This document shows, piece by piece, positions 37,760 through 46,399 of a stretch of DNA of 64,000 nt; the stretch's first letter is position 1; each line of letters starts with the position of its first letter. The notes under the pieces are model-generated. The model was given only the letters and a program-made list of their open reading frames with translations. It had not been told where the DNA came from and searched no databases. The stretch comes from Janthinobacterium sp. 17J80-10 (lineage in GTDB: Bacteria; Pseudomonadota; Gammaproteobacteria; Burkholderiales; Burkholderiaceae_D). The DNA is taken from assembly GCF_004114795.1 (NCBI RefSeq), contig NZ_CP035311.1:992001-1056000 (forward strand). Direction: 5' to 3'. The position numbers and the translations under genes were made by a program.

Positions 37760-39106
37760 TCAGGGATAAAACAGGTAAACCCGGTAATCCGAGGCTTGCA
37801 ACTGGCTCAGTTCAAACGATACGGCCACGGATTGCTCTGATCCGGCGGCAATGCCCTGCGGGAGAAGCCTGTCGGAGGGCAGATAGTCACGGGGCCCCAG
37901 TGTCCGCCGCACGAGCGGCTTGCCATTCTTGTCGTTCAGGGTCAATTCGACATGCGGCCATGCTTGCGCTACAGCACTGCGGTTGTGCAGCAACAGGCTC
38001 AGCGTAAAGATATTCTTGTTGTTGGCGTGCGCCTGCAATTCATTCGATTCGATCGAGACCTGGTCAATCTGGGCGGGCAGGCTGACTTGGCAGCCTGCCA
38101 GTTCGCACAGTGCGACCAACGCAGGTTTTGACGACGGGAATCTGGCTGCCAGCTGGTCGCGGAAAGCGTAAGCAGTCTGTCCCAAGGCTGCGACAAGAAG
38201 AAGAATGGAGGCAAGCGCCATGAAGACCCGTGCCATGCGGCCCCAGCGCTGGCGGCGCCGTCCTTTCCGGACAAAAGTGGGCTCGTCGTCGTCAGCACTC
38301 TCTTCCTCGACCAGGGAGGCGGGCACGACCGTGTCAGAAAAGCGGTCCCCGTCATCCTCGGCAGATGCCGTTACGGAGACCGGTTCGGTGACAGCTGACA
38401 GCGCATCCTGGTCGGCTATCGCGGCATGTTCCTCTGTACTGATGTCCTGATCACTTTCATCCGCAGCTTCAGCAGAGCCTGACGCATTTGGTGGCAAGGT
38501 ATCCGACACCACCGACACTACGTCACCCGGAAATTCCTGGGCTTCATGCAGGCCATCCTGCGTGTCGGGCCAGATACTGTCTTCCGAGGCTTGCGGCTTC
38601 CCGGCTGGCGCGCTTTTCGGTGGCGCCTCTTCAGCATCCCATTCCTCATTGAAGAGGCTGAAATCCACCAATGTCATGCGGGTCAGGGGATCGTCGTCAA
38701 CCTCGGTGTCCGATGTCGGCGGGATTGCCTGCGGCAGCGATGTGGCATCCGGTTCAGCGCTCGACGACAGTATGCGCGTCTGCGTCTCGGGGTCATCGAC
38801 TGGAATGAATTCCAGTGTGTCGATGGCGGACGGCGCGACGTCCTGGACGGCAGCGAGTTTGCCGGCAGCAATTTCAGCAGCGGCGACAAGCGTGCTATCG
38901 GCTTTTGGCGGCGCATCGACAGGCGCCGGCGGCGAGGGGGGCGTTGTGGGCGATGCAGCCGGCTGTTCCGGTGGCACCAGGTGTTCGATGCCGTTGAAAA
39001 TCTGCTTGCAGGCGCCGCAGCGAACCAGTCCCGATCGCAGCTTCAACTGGTCATGGGCGACCTTGAAGGTGGTTTTGCAATGTGGGCACTGGGTTGCAAG
39101 GGCCAT
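37760..39106 (-). CDS. Zinc-ribbon and DUF3426 domain protein, membrane-anchored
   Basis: The 448-residue protein has an N-terminal MJ0042-type zinc ribbon (CPHCKTTF and CGACKQIF), a long acidic, proline-rich and probably disordered middle (about residues 45-270), one membrane helix (about 288-312) and a C-terminal DUF3426 domain (about 320-448), presumably periplasmic. Members are common downstream of prmA in betaproteobacteria; the function is not known. It starts 3 bp after the prmA stop, so the two are probably coupled. Confidence 0.88.
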   Translation of the reverse strand: MALATQCPHCKTTFKVAHDQLKLRSGLVRCGACKQIFNGIEHLVPPEQPAASPTTPPSPPAPVDAPPKADSTLVAAAEIAAGKLAAVQDVAPSAIDTLEFIPVDDPETQTRILSSSAEPDATSLPQAIPPTSDTEVDDDPLTRMTLVDFSLFNEEWDAEEAPPKSAPAGKPQASEDSIWPDTQDGLHEAQEFPGDVVSVVSDTLPPNASGSAEAADESDQDISTEEHAAIADQDALSAVTEPVSVTASAEDDGDRFSDTVVPASLVEEESADDDEPTFVRKGRRRQRWGRMARVFMALASILLLVAALGQTAYAFRDQLAARFPSSKPALVALCELAGCQVSLPAQIDQVSIESNELQAHANNKNIFTLSLLLHNRSAVAQAWPHVELTLNDKNGKPLVRRTLGPRDYLPSDRLLPQGIAAGSEQSVAVSFELSQLQASDYRVYLFYP

Positions 39107-39109
39107 TGC

Positions 39110-40057
39110 TCAAGCGGGTGTGGCGTCGGCGTCAAGGCGCTGGCCGGGAACAGTGCCCGACATGGCAACCCAGCCGTCGCGCTCGGCCCAGACGCAAATT
39201 TCCAGGAAGGGAGCATAAGCCGCGGCAACCTCGTCGGCTTGCCGTGCCAGAATCCCGGACAATACCAGCCGACCGCCAGGGCCGACCCGGCCGCACAGCA
39301 TTGGCGCGAGCAATTTCAGCGGACTTGACAGGATGTTGGCGACAACGATGTCGAAGGCAGTGGCGGGATGCGCCTGGGCGAAGTCGTCCGGCACGTAATA
39401 GTCGATTGCGCAGTGGTTGCGTTCACTGTTGTCGCGTGCCGCTTCGATCGCCTGGGCATCGATGTCGACGCCGGCCACCCGTTGCGCTCCCAGTTTTTTT
39501 GCAACCAGCGCCAGGATGCCGGAGCCACAGCCGTAATCAAGCACCGACAGGCCTGTCGGCGCATGCGCTTCCAGCCACTCCATGCACAGGCGGGTGGTCG
39601 GATGGCTACCCGTACCGAAGGCCAGGCCCGGATCCAGTTCCAGCACCAGGGCAGAAGGGTCGGGAGCTTCGTGCCAGCTCGGCACGACCCAGATATTCTT
39701 GCCAATATGAATTGGTTCAAACTGCGACTGGGTCAGGCGCACCCAATCCTGGTCGGCGACACTGCGCAAGCTGTAAGACAGTTGCGCAACATCCAGGGGC
39801 GGCTCGCACAAGGCGGCAGCCTCGGCCACCAGTGCTGCATGGTCCGTTTCCAGCGGCGCCAGCGCCACCACGCGGCTGCGTTCCCAGGCAGTGTGCTCCG
39901 GTTCCATGCCGGGTTCGCCAAACAAGGGCTGTTCGGCTTCCGTGCCCAGGTCGGCATCTTCCACCGACACCGACAGCGCGCCGGCCTCCATCAGGGCGTC
40001 CGACAGGGCTTCGGCCTGGTGGAGGGGCACTTCGATGACGATTTCTGTCCAGCTCAT
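39110..40057 (-). CDS. prmA: Ribosomal protein L11 methyltransferase PrmA
   Basis: PrmA trimethylates lysines and the N-terminus of ribosomal protein L11. The 315-residue protein has the substrate-binding N-terminal domain ([11 protein letters not shown]...) and a Rossmann methyltransferase domain with motif [14 protein letters not shown], plus the family segment [12 protein letters not shown] and the [12 protein letters not shown] motif. It lies 9 bp after accC in a tight minus-strand row, as in many betaproteobacteria. Confidence 0.97.
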   Translation of the reverse strand: MSWTEIVIEVPLHQAEALSDALMEAGALSVSVEDADLGTEAEQPLFGEPGMEPEHTAWERSRVVALAPLETDHAALVAEAAALCEPPLDVAQLSYSLRSVADQDWVRLTQSQFEPIHIGKNIWVVPSWHEAPDPSALVLELDPGLAFGTGSHPTTRLCMEWLEAHAPTGLSVLDYGCGSGILALVAKKLGAQRVAGVDIDAQAIEAARDNSERNHCAIDYYVPDDFAQAHPATAFDIVVANILSSPLKLLAPMLCGRVGPGGRLVLSGILARQADEVAAAYAPFLEICVWAERDGWVAMSGTVPGQRLDADATPA

Positions 40058-40066
40058 GGGCCTGCC

Positions 40067-41443
40067 TTACGATTTGATTTCGGTCGTCTTGGGCAAGTCC
40101 GGCTTGTTGGCCAGCTTGTGCTCCAGGTAATGGATATTGGTGCCGCCTTCGATGAAGCGGGCATCCACCATCAATTCACGATGCAGCGCAATATTGGTCT
40201 GGATGCCTTCGACCACCATTTCGGACAGCGCGATCTGCATGCGGCGGATTGCCTGTTCGCGCGTGGCGCCGTAGGAAATCACCTTGCCGACCATTGAATC
40301 ATAGTTGGGCGGCACGAAATAACCTGCATAGACATGCGAATCGACGCGAATGCCCGGGCCGCCGGGGGCATGCCAGGCATTTATGCGGCCCGGCGATGGC
40401 GTAAACTTGAACGGGTCTTCGGCATTGATGCGGCATTCGATCGCATGGCCGTTCAACACGATGTCGCGCTGGCGGTAACGCAGCTTTTCGCCGGCTGCGA
40501 TGCGGATCTGTTCCTGCACGATGTCGACGCCAGTGATCATTTCTGTCACCGGATGTTCCACCTGGACGCGGGTATTCATTTCAATGAAATAGAATTCGCC
40601 GTTTTCATAGAGGAATTCGAACGTGCCGGCGCCGCGGTAGCCCATCTTGCGGCAGGCTTCGGCGCAACGGTCGCCGATGCGTTCGACGATCTTGCGCGGA
40701 ATGCCGGGTGCGGGCGCTTCCTCGATCACTTTCTGGTGGCGGCGCTGCATCGAGCAGTCGCGTTCGCCCAGCCAGATGGCGTTCTTGAATTCGTCGGCGA
40801 GAATCTGGATTTCCACGTGGCGCGGGTTTTCCAGGAACTTCTCCATGTAGACTTCCGGATTGCCGAATGCGGCACCGGCCTCGGTCTTGGTCATGGTGAC
40901 GGCATTGAGCAATGCGGCTTCGGTATGCACTACGCGCATGCCGCGACCGCCACCGCCGCCGGCAGCCTTGATGATCACCGGATAGCCGACCTTGCGGGCG
41001 ATGCGGACGATTTCCTTGGGATCGTCGGGCAGGGCGCCCTCGGAGCCCGGCACGCACGGCACGCCAGCCTTGATCATGGTTTGCTTGGCCGTGACCTTGT
41101 CGCCCATCATCCGGATCGACTCCGGGCGCGGGCCGATGAAGACGAAGCCGGATTGCTCGACGCGCTCGGCGAAGTCGGCATTTTCCGACAAAAAGCCATA
41201 GCCGGGGTGAATCGCTTCGGCATCAGTGACTTCGGCGGCGCTGATAATGGCCGGCATGTTCAGGTAACTTTGCGCCGAAGGCGCCGGTCCGATGCACACA
41301 GATTCATCGGCCAGCTTTACATATTTTGCCTCGCGATCGGCTTCCGAGTGGACGACCACGGTCTTGATGCCCATTTCACGGCAGGCGCGCTGGATGCGCA
41401 AGGCGATCTCGCCGCGATTGGCAATTAGGATTTTTTCAAACAT
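40067..41443 (-). CDS. accC: Biotin carboxylase AccC (acetyl-CoA carboxylase subunit)
   Basis: AccC carboxylates the biotin on AccB using ATP and bicarbonate in the first step of fatty acid synthesis. The 458-residue protein begins [17 protein letters not shown], has the glycine-rich ATP-grasp loop ([14 protein letters not shown]), the [14 protein letters not shown] catalytic stretch and the RINAEDP motif. It lies 33 bp after accB; the two subunits are needed together and are almost always cotranscribed. Confidence 0.98.
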   Translation of the reverse strand: MFEKILIANRGEIALRIQRACREMGIKTVVVHSEADREAKYVKLADESVCIGPAPSAQSYLNMPAIISAAEVTDAEAIHPGYGFLSENADFAERVEQSGFVFIGPRPESIRMMGDKVTAKQTMIKAGVPCVPGSEGALPDDPKEIVRIARKVGYPVIIKAAGGGGGRGMRVVHTEAALLNAVTMTKTEAGAAFGNPEVYMEKFLENPRHVEIQILADEFKNAIWLGERDCSMQRRHQKVIEEAPAPGIPRKIVERIGDRCAEACRKMGYRGAGTFEFLYENGEFYFIEMNTRVQVEHPVTEMITGVDIVQEQIRIAAGEKLRYRQRDIVLNGHAIECRINAEDPFKFTPSPGRINAWHAPGGPGIRVDSHVYAGYFVPPNYDSMVGKVISYGATREQAIRRMQIALSEMVVEGIQTNIALHRELMVDARFIEGGTNIHYLEHKLANKPDLPKTTEIKS

Positions 41444-41476
41444 AGTAGGGGAATATGAGCGTCGGGGAGCGGATGC

Positions 41477-41932
41477 TTAGCCGATCACGAACAGGGGCTG
41501 GCCGAACTCGACCGGCTGACCGTTCTCGACCAGGATCTGCTTGACCACGCCGGAAACTTCGACGTCGATTTCATTGAGCAGCTTCATTGCTTCGATAATG
41601 CAGAGCGTGTCGCCTTCCTTGACGCTGGAGCCAACCTCGACGAAAGCTGCGGCACCCGGCGCCGAGGCGCGGTAGAACGTTCCCACCATTGGCGACTTGA
41701 CCACGTGCCCCTGGATTTCTTCGACGGCGGCAGGTGCTGCTGCAGCAGGTGCTGCTGCAGCAGCGGGATGTGGCAGGTGCGCGGCTTGCGGCTGCATCAT
41801 CATGACCTGGCCTTGCGGTGCGCCGCCAGACTTGACGATGCGAACCTTGCTTTCACCTTCAGTCACTTCCAGTTCGGCGATATCCGACTCGGCGACCAAA
41901 TCGATCAAGGTTTTCAGTTTTCTGAGGTCCAT
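41477..41932 (-). CDS. accB: Biotin carboxyl carrier protein AccB
   Basis: AccB carries the biotin of acetyl-CoA carboxylase. The 151-residue protein starts [18 protein letters not shown] (ATG 41932, with AAGGGA upstream; an in-frame start nine codons earlier is less likely). It has an alanine/proline linker (about residues 52-72) and a biotinyl domain with the lysine K117 in EAMKL. A perfect -10 hexamer lies upstream at 41986-41991 on the minus strand. Confidence 0.97.
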   Translation of the reverse strand: MDLRKLKTLIDLVAESDIAELEVTEGESKVRIVKSGGAPQGQVMMMQPQAAHLPHPAAAAAPAAAAPAAVEEIQGHVVKSPMVGTFYRASAPGAAAFVEVGSSVKEGDTLCIIEAMKLLNEIDVEVSGVVKQILVENGQPVEFGQPLFVIG

Positions 41933-41985
41933 AGCGTATCCCTTAGCATAATTCTGCAAAAATTTTACAACCCAAGATTGTCGCG

Positions 41986-41991
41986 ATTATA
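41986..41991 (-). promoter_or_regulatory. Possible -10 element of the accB operon
   Basis: On the minus strand the sequence reads TATAAT, about 54 bp before the accB ATG. The -35 region 17 bp further up (CCCTCA) is poor, so it may need an activator or be fortuitous. Confidence 0.35.
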
Positions 41992-42017
41992 AGAGGTTTG
42001 GCGACAAATGAGGGAAC

Positions 42018-42455
42018 TTATAGTTTTTTGGCGGCAAAGTCGATTGCCATCCGATAACCATCTATGCCCAGGCCACAAATTACACCTTTGGCAATAGCGG
42101 AAAGATAGGAGTGATGTCTAAACGCTTCCCGCTGATGCACATTTGAAATATGTACTTCAATAAACGGGATTGCCACACCTGCCAGTGCATCGCGCAGGGC
42201 GACACTAGTGTGCGTCAGGCCACCAGGATTAATGATGATGCCCTCGATACCTTCCTTGCCTGCAGCGTGAATACGGTCAATCAAGGCACCTTCATGGTTG
42301 CTCTGAAAGCAAGTAATTGTCGCGCCTGCATCGTTGGCAGTGGCAATGGCCAGCGTTTCCACGTCTGTCAACGTGGTGGCGCCGTAGATCTCCGGCTCGC
42401 GGGTGCCGAGCAGATTCAGGTTCGGCCCATTGATGAGGAGTAGCTTTTTTGCCAT
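42018..42455 (-). CDS. aroQ: Type II 3-dehydroquinate dehydratase AroQ
   Basis: AroQ dehydrates 3-dehydroquinate in the shikimate pathway. The 146-residue protein starts [17 protein letters not shown] at ATG 42455; upstream in-frame codons have no family match. The catalytic tyrosine is Y24 (EPEIYG), and the catalytic histidine is in [11 protein letters not shown], followed by R in REAFRHHS. It lies upstream of accB on the same strand, the usual tlpA-aroQ-accB order in this group. A second shikimate gene, aroE, is at 49.5 kb. Confidence 0.97.
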   Translation of the reverse strand: MAKKLLLINGPNLNLLGTREPEIYGATTLTDVETLAIATANDAGATITCFQSNHEGALIDRIHAAGKEGIEGIIINPGGLTHTSVALRDALAGVAIPFIEVHISNVHQREAFRHHSYLSAIAKGVICGLGIDGYRMAIDFAAKKL

Positions 42456-42533
42456 TAATGAATAACATCGTTCACGAGGTTGGCCGAATTTTGCCGTCAA
42501 ATGACGCTTATTGGCAAGGAAAAATGGTGCGAA

Positions 42534-43058
42534 TCAAGAAAATAGGTCGAGATCCTTGCGCACGGCTTTCATATCCAGTCGACCGAGATAGGTTTTTTTC
42601 ACCTGCCCGTCTGCACCAAACAAGACGGTGAAAGGCAAGCCGCCTTGCTGGTTGCCCATTTGCCGGGCCAGATCGATTCCCCCCATGCCTGCTAGATAAA
42701 GGGGGTAACTTATTTTATATTTGGCTGCAAATTCGCGAATATTCGCGGGCGAATCGATGCCGATACCGATTACCTGCAAATGTGCAGGGGATTGTGAATT
42801 TTGCAATTCTGAAAGTTCCGGCATTTCTTCTACACAAGGTGCACACCAGGTCGCCCAGAAATTAACCAGCAATAATTTACCATGCCAATTTGACATTTTT
42901 TCAGTTTTGTCATTGACGTCAGGTAAGGATTGGCTAAAAAAATAATGGTGCGCACTCGCTGGAGGCTCGGCAGGCTCCCATTTTTTGATGCCGGCATAGC
43001 CGCCGATAACAGCAAAAAGCAGGCCCACAATCGTTACCCACCAAATTTCTTTTTTCAT
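42534..43058 (-). CDS. TlpA/ResA-like thiol-disulfide oxidoreductase
   Basis: The 174-residue protein has an N-terminal membrane anchor (residues 5-24) and a periplasmic thioredoxin fold with the active site WCAPC (C72 and C75) and a cis-proline in GLPFTVLF. TlpA/ResA proteins reduce disulfides in the periplasm, often for cytochrome c maturation. Its ATG overlaps the stop of the preceding gene (ATGA), implying coupled translation. The exact client is unknown. Confidence 0.92.
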   Translation of the reverse strand: MKKEIWWVTIVGLLFAVIGGYAGIKKWEPAEPPASAHHYFFSQSLPDVNDKTEKMSNWHGKLLLVNFWATWCAPCVEEMPELSELQNSQSPAHLQVIGIGIDSPANIREFAAKYKISYPLYLAGMGGIDLARQMGNQQGGLPFTVLFGADGQVKKTYLGRLDMKAVRKDLDLFS

Positions 43059-43672
43059 GAATGTTCACTTTCTTCCAGCAATAGCATCAGCGCACCGATA
43101 TCCGCACGTTCCACCGAGCGCCCATCTTTGCCTGTCTTCGGGCCGCGCATATCTTCCAGGGGGTATAAGGTCAGGTGGACGCCTTCGCGGCGCCACATGA
43201 AGCTGAGAGTTTCAATGGGATCCTTGCGTGCAACGGGGTGCGGGCTTTCACTTACTTCAAACTGCATGCTCTTGTTGAGCAAGTATATTTCGACATCCTT
43301 CGGGCTGTCGACAAACAGGTGCAAATGGATATCGGAATGTTCTCCGGCAGTGCCGTTCAGGACGGCGCCTGTCAGGTAAGGTTTGTATTCTGCCAATTCC
43401 TGCATCAGGGTAAAAGCAAGTTGGCGTAGATGTAACAGCCTGGCAGGCTGGCTGTCAGCAAAAAATAATGCGTTATGAATGCGCACTTCTTCTTCAATTT
43501 GCGCGTTGTCTGGCAAGATATCGCCTCGTGTCTTGGCATTCCCCAGCACTTGCCTGGCTGCCTTGCGTTTTGCCGAATTGTAATCAAGGCCGTCTTCGGC
43601 AATCAGGCGCGCGGCTGCGGCGGCAATTTCCGCGCGCAGCGATTCGGTATCGGAAGAGAATTGGGAAGCCAT
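43055..43672 (-). CDS. Uncharacterised conserved protein upstream of tlpA
   Basis: I do not recognise a named family for this 205-residue protein. Residues 1-60 are helical and alanine-rich. The middle holds GAVLNGTAGEHSDIHLHLF (about residues 121-139), which recalls the G-S...D-x-D core of minimal nucleotidyltransferases, but the second acidic residue is histidine here, so catalysis is doubtful. The C-terminal part contains FMWRREGVHLTLYP. It is divergent from mpl and translationally coupled to the tlpA-like gene. It appears to be conserved in Burkholderiales at this place, judged from memory. Confidence 0.75.
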   Translation of the reverse strand: MASQFSSDTESLRAEIAAAAARLIAEDGLDYNSAKRKAARQVLGNAKTRGDILPDNAQIEEEVRIHNALFFADSQPARLLHLRQLAFTLMQELAEYKPYLTGAVLNGTAGEHSDIHLHLFVDSPKDVEIYLLNKSMQFEVSESPHPVARKDPIETLSFMWRREGVHLTLYPLEDMRGPKTGKDGRSVERADIGALMLLLEESEHS

Positions 43673-43743
43673 CCATACATGATACCCTGACCGATAATGC
43701 GCCGTGGCTCGGGTAGAATCTCGTTTTTGATCTGGTTTTCATC

Positions 43744-45138
43744 ATGCATATACATATCCTTGGCATTTGCGGCACCTTCATGGGCGGTTTGGCCGTGCTG
43801 GCCAAACAGGCTGGCCATCGGGTGACCGGTTGCGATGCCAATGTCTATCCACCGATGAGTACCCAGCTCGAAGCCCAGGGGATCGAATTGATCGAAGGCT
43901 TCGGACCCGAGCAAATCAGCTTGAAGCCGGATTTGTTTGTGGTGGGGAACGTTGTTTCACGTGGCAACCCTCTCATGGAAGAGATTCTCAACCGTGGCTT
44001 GCCCTACACATCGGGGCCGCAATGGATCGGCGAGCATATTTTGCAGGGCAAGTGGGTGCTTGCGGTGGCCGGCACCCACGGCAAGACCACGACGTCCTCC
44101 ATGCTGGCCTGGATCCTCGAAGATGCGGGATACGATCCGGGGTTTTTGATCGGCGGCGTGCCGATGAATTTCGGCATCTCGGCCCGGCTTGGCGGCAAGA
44201 ACGCCGACTCGCCCTTTTTTGTCATCGAGGCGGATGAATATGACACCGCCTTTTTCGACAAGCGCAGCAAGTTCGTTCATTACCATGCCAAAACGGCCAT
44301 CCTCAACAATCTCGAGTACGACCACGCCGATATTTTCCCCGACCTGGCGGCGATCGAGACCCAGTTCCATCATCTGGTGCGCACCGTGCCGGGCGTTGGC
44401 CGCCTGGTAGCCAATGGTGACGAGGAATCGCTGCGGCGCGTGGTCGCGCGCGGTTGCTGGAGCGAAGCCGAATGGTTCGGCGGCGCTGCGCAAAGCGACT
44501 GGTCCCTGGCGGACCATGCCGACGGCAGTTTTGACGTGATTTTCCAGGGGGAGAATGCCGGCACGGTCAAGTGGTCCCTGACCGGCGCGCACAACCGCAT
44601 GAATGCATTGGCAGCCATTGCCGCGGCGCGGCATGTGGGTGTGCCCGTTACCCAGGCGATTGCTTCCCTGGCGCAATTCGGCAATGTCAAGCGCCGCATG
44701 GAGTTGCGTGGCGTGGTCAACGACATTGCCGTCTATGACGATTTCGCGCATCATCCGACGGCGATCGCCACCACGGTCGCAGGCTTGCGCAAGAAAGTGG
44801 GCAGCGCACGTATTCTCGCCGTTCTGGAGCCGCGTTCGAACACCATGAAGCTGGGCACCATGAAGGATGCCTTGCCCGGCAGCCTCGCCGATGCCGACCT
44901 GGTGTTCGGTTATGGCGCCAAGGGGGGCGGCAAGGATGCGCTGGGTTGGGACCTGGGCGCTGCCCTGATGCCCCTCGGCACCAAGGCCCAGGCTTTCGAT
45001 GCGCTCGATGCGCTGGTTGCGGCAGTTGCCCGGGCGGCACGTCCAGGAGACCAGATCCTGGCGATGAGCAATGGCGGCTTCGGCGGCGTCCATCAGAAAA
45101 TCCTCGATGCCTTGAACGCGGGCGGCGTGCCGAAGTAA
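43744..45138 (+). CDS. mpl: Murein peptide ligase Mpl
   Basis: Mpl joins recycled tripeptide L-Ala-gamma-D-Glu-meso-DAP to UDP-MurNAc. The 464-residue protein is a Mur ligase: N-terminal MHIHILGICGTFMGGLAVLA (the Mpl-type GTFMGG, unlike MurC), ATP loop GTHGKTTTSS, and YDDFAHHPTAI with the C-terminal domain. Together with AmpD and the lytic transglycosylases in the window it completes part of the cell-wall recycling route. The next gene starts immediately after its stop. Confidence 0.96.
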   Translation: MHIHILGICGTFMGGLAVLAKQAGHRVTGCDANVYPPMSTQLEAQGIELIEGFGPEQISLKPDLFVVGNVVSRGNPLMEEILNRGLPYTSGPQWIGEHILQGKWVLAVAGTHGKTTTSSMLAWILEDAGYDPGFLIGGVPMNFGISARLGGKNADSPFFVIEADEYDTAFFDKRSKFVHYHAKTAILNNLEYDHADIFPDLAAIETQFHHLVRTVPGVGRLVANGDEESLRRVVARGCWSEAEWFGGAAQSDWSLADHADGSFDVIFQGENAGTVKWSLTGAHNRMNALAAIAAARHVGVPVTQAIASLAQFGNVKRRMELRGVVNDIAVYDDFAHHPTAIATTVAGLRKKVGSARILAVLEPRSNTMKLGTMKDALPGSLADADLVFGYGAKGGGKDALGWDLGAALMPLGTKAQAFDALDALVAAVARAARPGDQILAMSNGGFGGVHQKILDALNAGGVPK

Positions 45139-45723
45139 ATGATTCTGTACCTGCACGGCTTTCGCTCGTCCCCGTTGTCATTCAAGGCCCGCCTGCTTGG
45201 CGAGCGCCTGCATGCGCTTGGCCTGGGCGATACCTACGTTTGTCCGCAATTGCCGGCATCGCCGTGCCTGGCCATCGACCTGGCGCGGCAATTGATCGGG
45301 CAGGCGTCGCCCAACGAGGTGACACTGATCGGCTCGTCCCTGGGCGGCTATTACGCTACCTGGCTGGCCGAGCAGTCCGGTTGCCGTGCCGTGCTGTTGA
45401 ATCCGGCCGTCAAGCCGCCGCGCGACCTGGAGCAATATGTCGGTGTGCGCACCGCTTTTCATTCCGACGAGCCGTTCGAGTTCAAGCAGGAATATATCGC
45501 CGAACTGCAGGCGCTGGCGGTGCCACGCATCACCCGGCCGGAACGCTATTTTCTGATTGCTGCGACCGGCGACGAGGTACTCGACTGGCGCGAAATGACA
45601 GCGCATTATGCACAGGCGCGCCAGCACATCATCGACGGGAGCGACCACGGCCTGTCGGATTTTGCGGGATATGTTGACGAGGTGCTGGCGTTTTGCGGCG
45701 TGGTTTCAGGAGGGCATCGGTGA
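45139..45723 (+). CDS. YqiA/YcfP-type alpha/beta hydrolase
   Basis: The 194-residue protein begins MILYLHGFRSSPLSFKA and has the nucleophile elbow GSSLGGYYA (S67), an acidic residue in ATGDEVLDW and a histidine in GSDHGLSDF, a complete catalytic triad. It matches the small YqiA-type esterase family. Its natural substrate is unknown. The ATG directly follows the mpl stop, and its own stop overlaps the GTG of ubiC, so mpl-yqiA-ubiC is probably one transcript. Confidence 0.87.
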   Translation: MILYLHGFRSSPLSFKARLLGERLHALGLGDTYVCPQLPASPCLAIDLARQLIGQASPNEVTLIGSSLGGYYATWLAEQSGCRAVLLNPAVKPPRDLEQYVGVRTAFHSDEPFEFKQEYIAELQALAVPRITRPERYFLIAATGDEVLDWREMTAHYAQARQHIIDGSDHGLSDFAGYVDEVLAFCGVVSGGHR

Positions 45724-46391
45724 GCGGACGTGCCAGCAGCCATGCCCAGTGGTTTTCCCATGTGAATGCCGTCAATCCATCCCCGCAGATGCGCCATTGG
45801 CTCACGGACCGTATTTCATTGACGGTGAAGCTGGCGGCGCATTGCCGGCAATTTCGCGTGCAGCGTTTGCATCAGCGGCGCGGCATGGTGCTGGCCGATG
45901 AGTGCCAGGTGCTGGGATTGGCCCACCGCATCGGCGTGCAGGAGCGCGATGTGCTGTTGCACTGCGATGAAGTGCCGATGGTGTTTGCCCATACGGTCGT
46001 GCCCTTGTCCGCCAGCGCAACCGACTGGCCTTTTTACAGCAGCCTGGGCGAGCGGTCGCTGGGCTTTACCCTGTTTTGCGATCCCCAGGTGGCGCGTGGC
46101 GCATTGCACTATGCCCGTTTACGCCCCGGCCATCCTCTATTGCAACGTGCAGCCGCCGCCTTGGGCATCGCCGCGTTTTCGCAGCCATTGCTGGCGCGGC
46201 GCTGCCTGTTCCGGCGCAAGCGGGGCAGCTTGCTGGTGACCGAGGTGTTCTTGCCGATGGTGTCCGGCCTTGTTCCGCAACAAGATAATCTGCGGCATAC
46301 CAGCCAGATCCTGCGCGACATGCGCAAAGCCGGCAGCCCTTCCACGCAAACCCTTGTGGCGCCCGGCGAAGCAGCCATTACCTCTATATAA
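45720..46391 (+). CDS. ubiC: Chorismate pyruvate-lyase UbiC
   Basis: UbiC converts chorismate to 4-hydroxybenzoate and pyruvate, the entry to ubiquinone synthesis. The 223-residue protein carries the family pieces RRGMVLADECQVLG, LGERSLGFTLF and LARRCLFRRKRGSLLVTEVFLP. The start is GTG 45720, overlapping the previous stop (GTGA); an upstream in-frame ATG (45693) would overlap the hydrolase by 31 bp. The polyprenyl synthase at 14.6 kb supplies the other ubiquinone precursor. Confidence 0.9.
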   Translation: MSGRASSHAQWFSHVNAVNPSPQMRHWLTDRISLTVKLAAHCRQFRVQRLHQRRGMVLADECQVLGLAHRIGVQERDVLLHCDEVPMVFAHTVVPLSASATDWPFYSSLGERSLGFTLFCDPQVARGALHYARLRPGHPLLQRAAAALGIAAFSQPLLARRCLFRRKRGSLLVTEVFLPMVSGLVPQQDNLRHTSQILRDMRKAGSPSTQTLVAPGEAAITSI

Positions 46392-46399
46392 AAGAAGCG

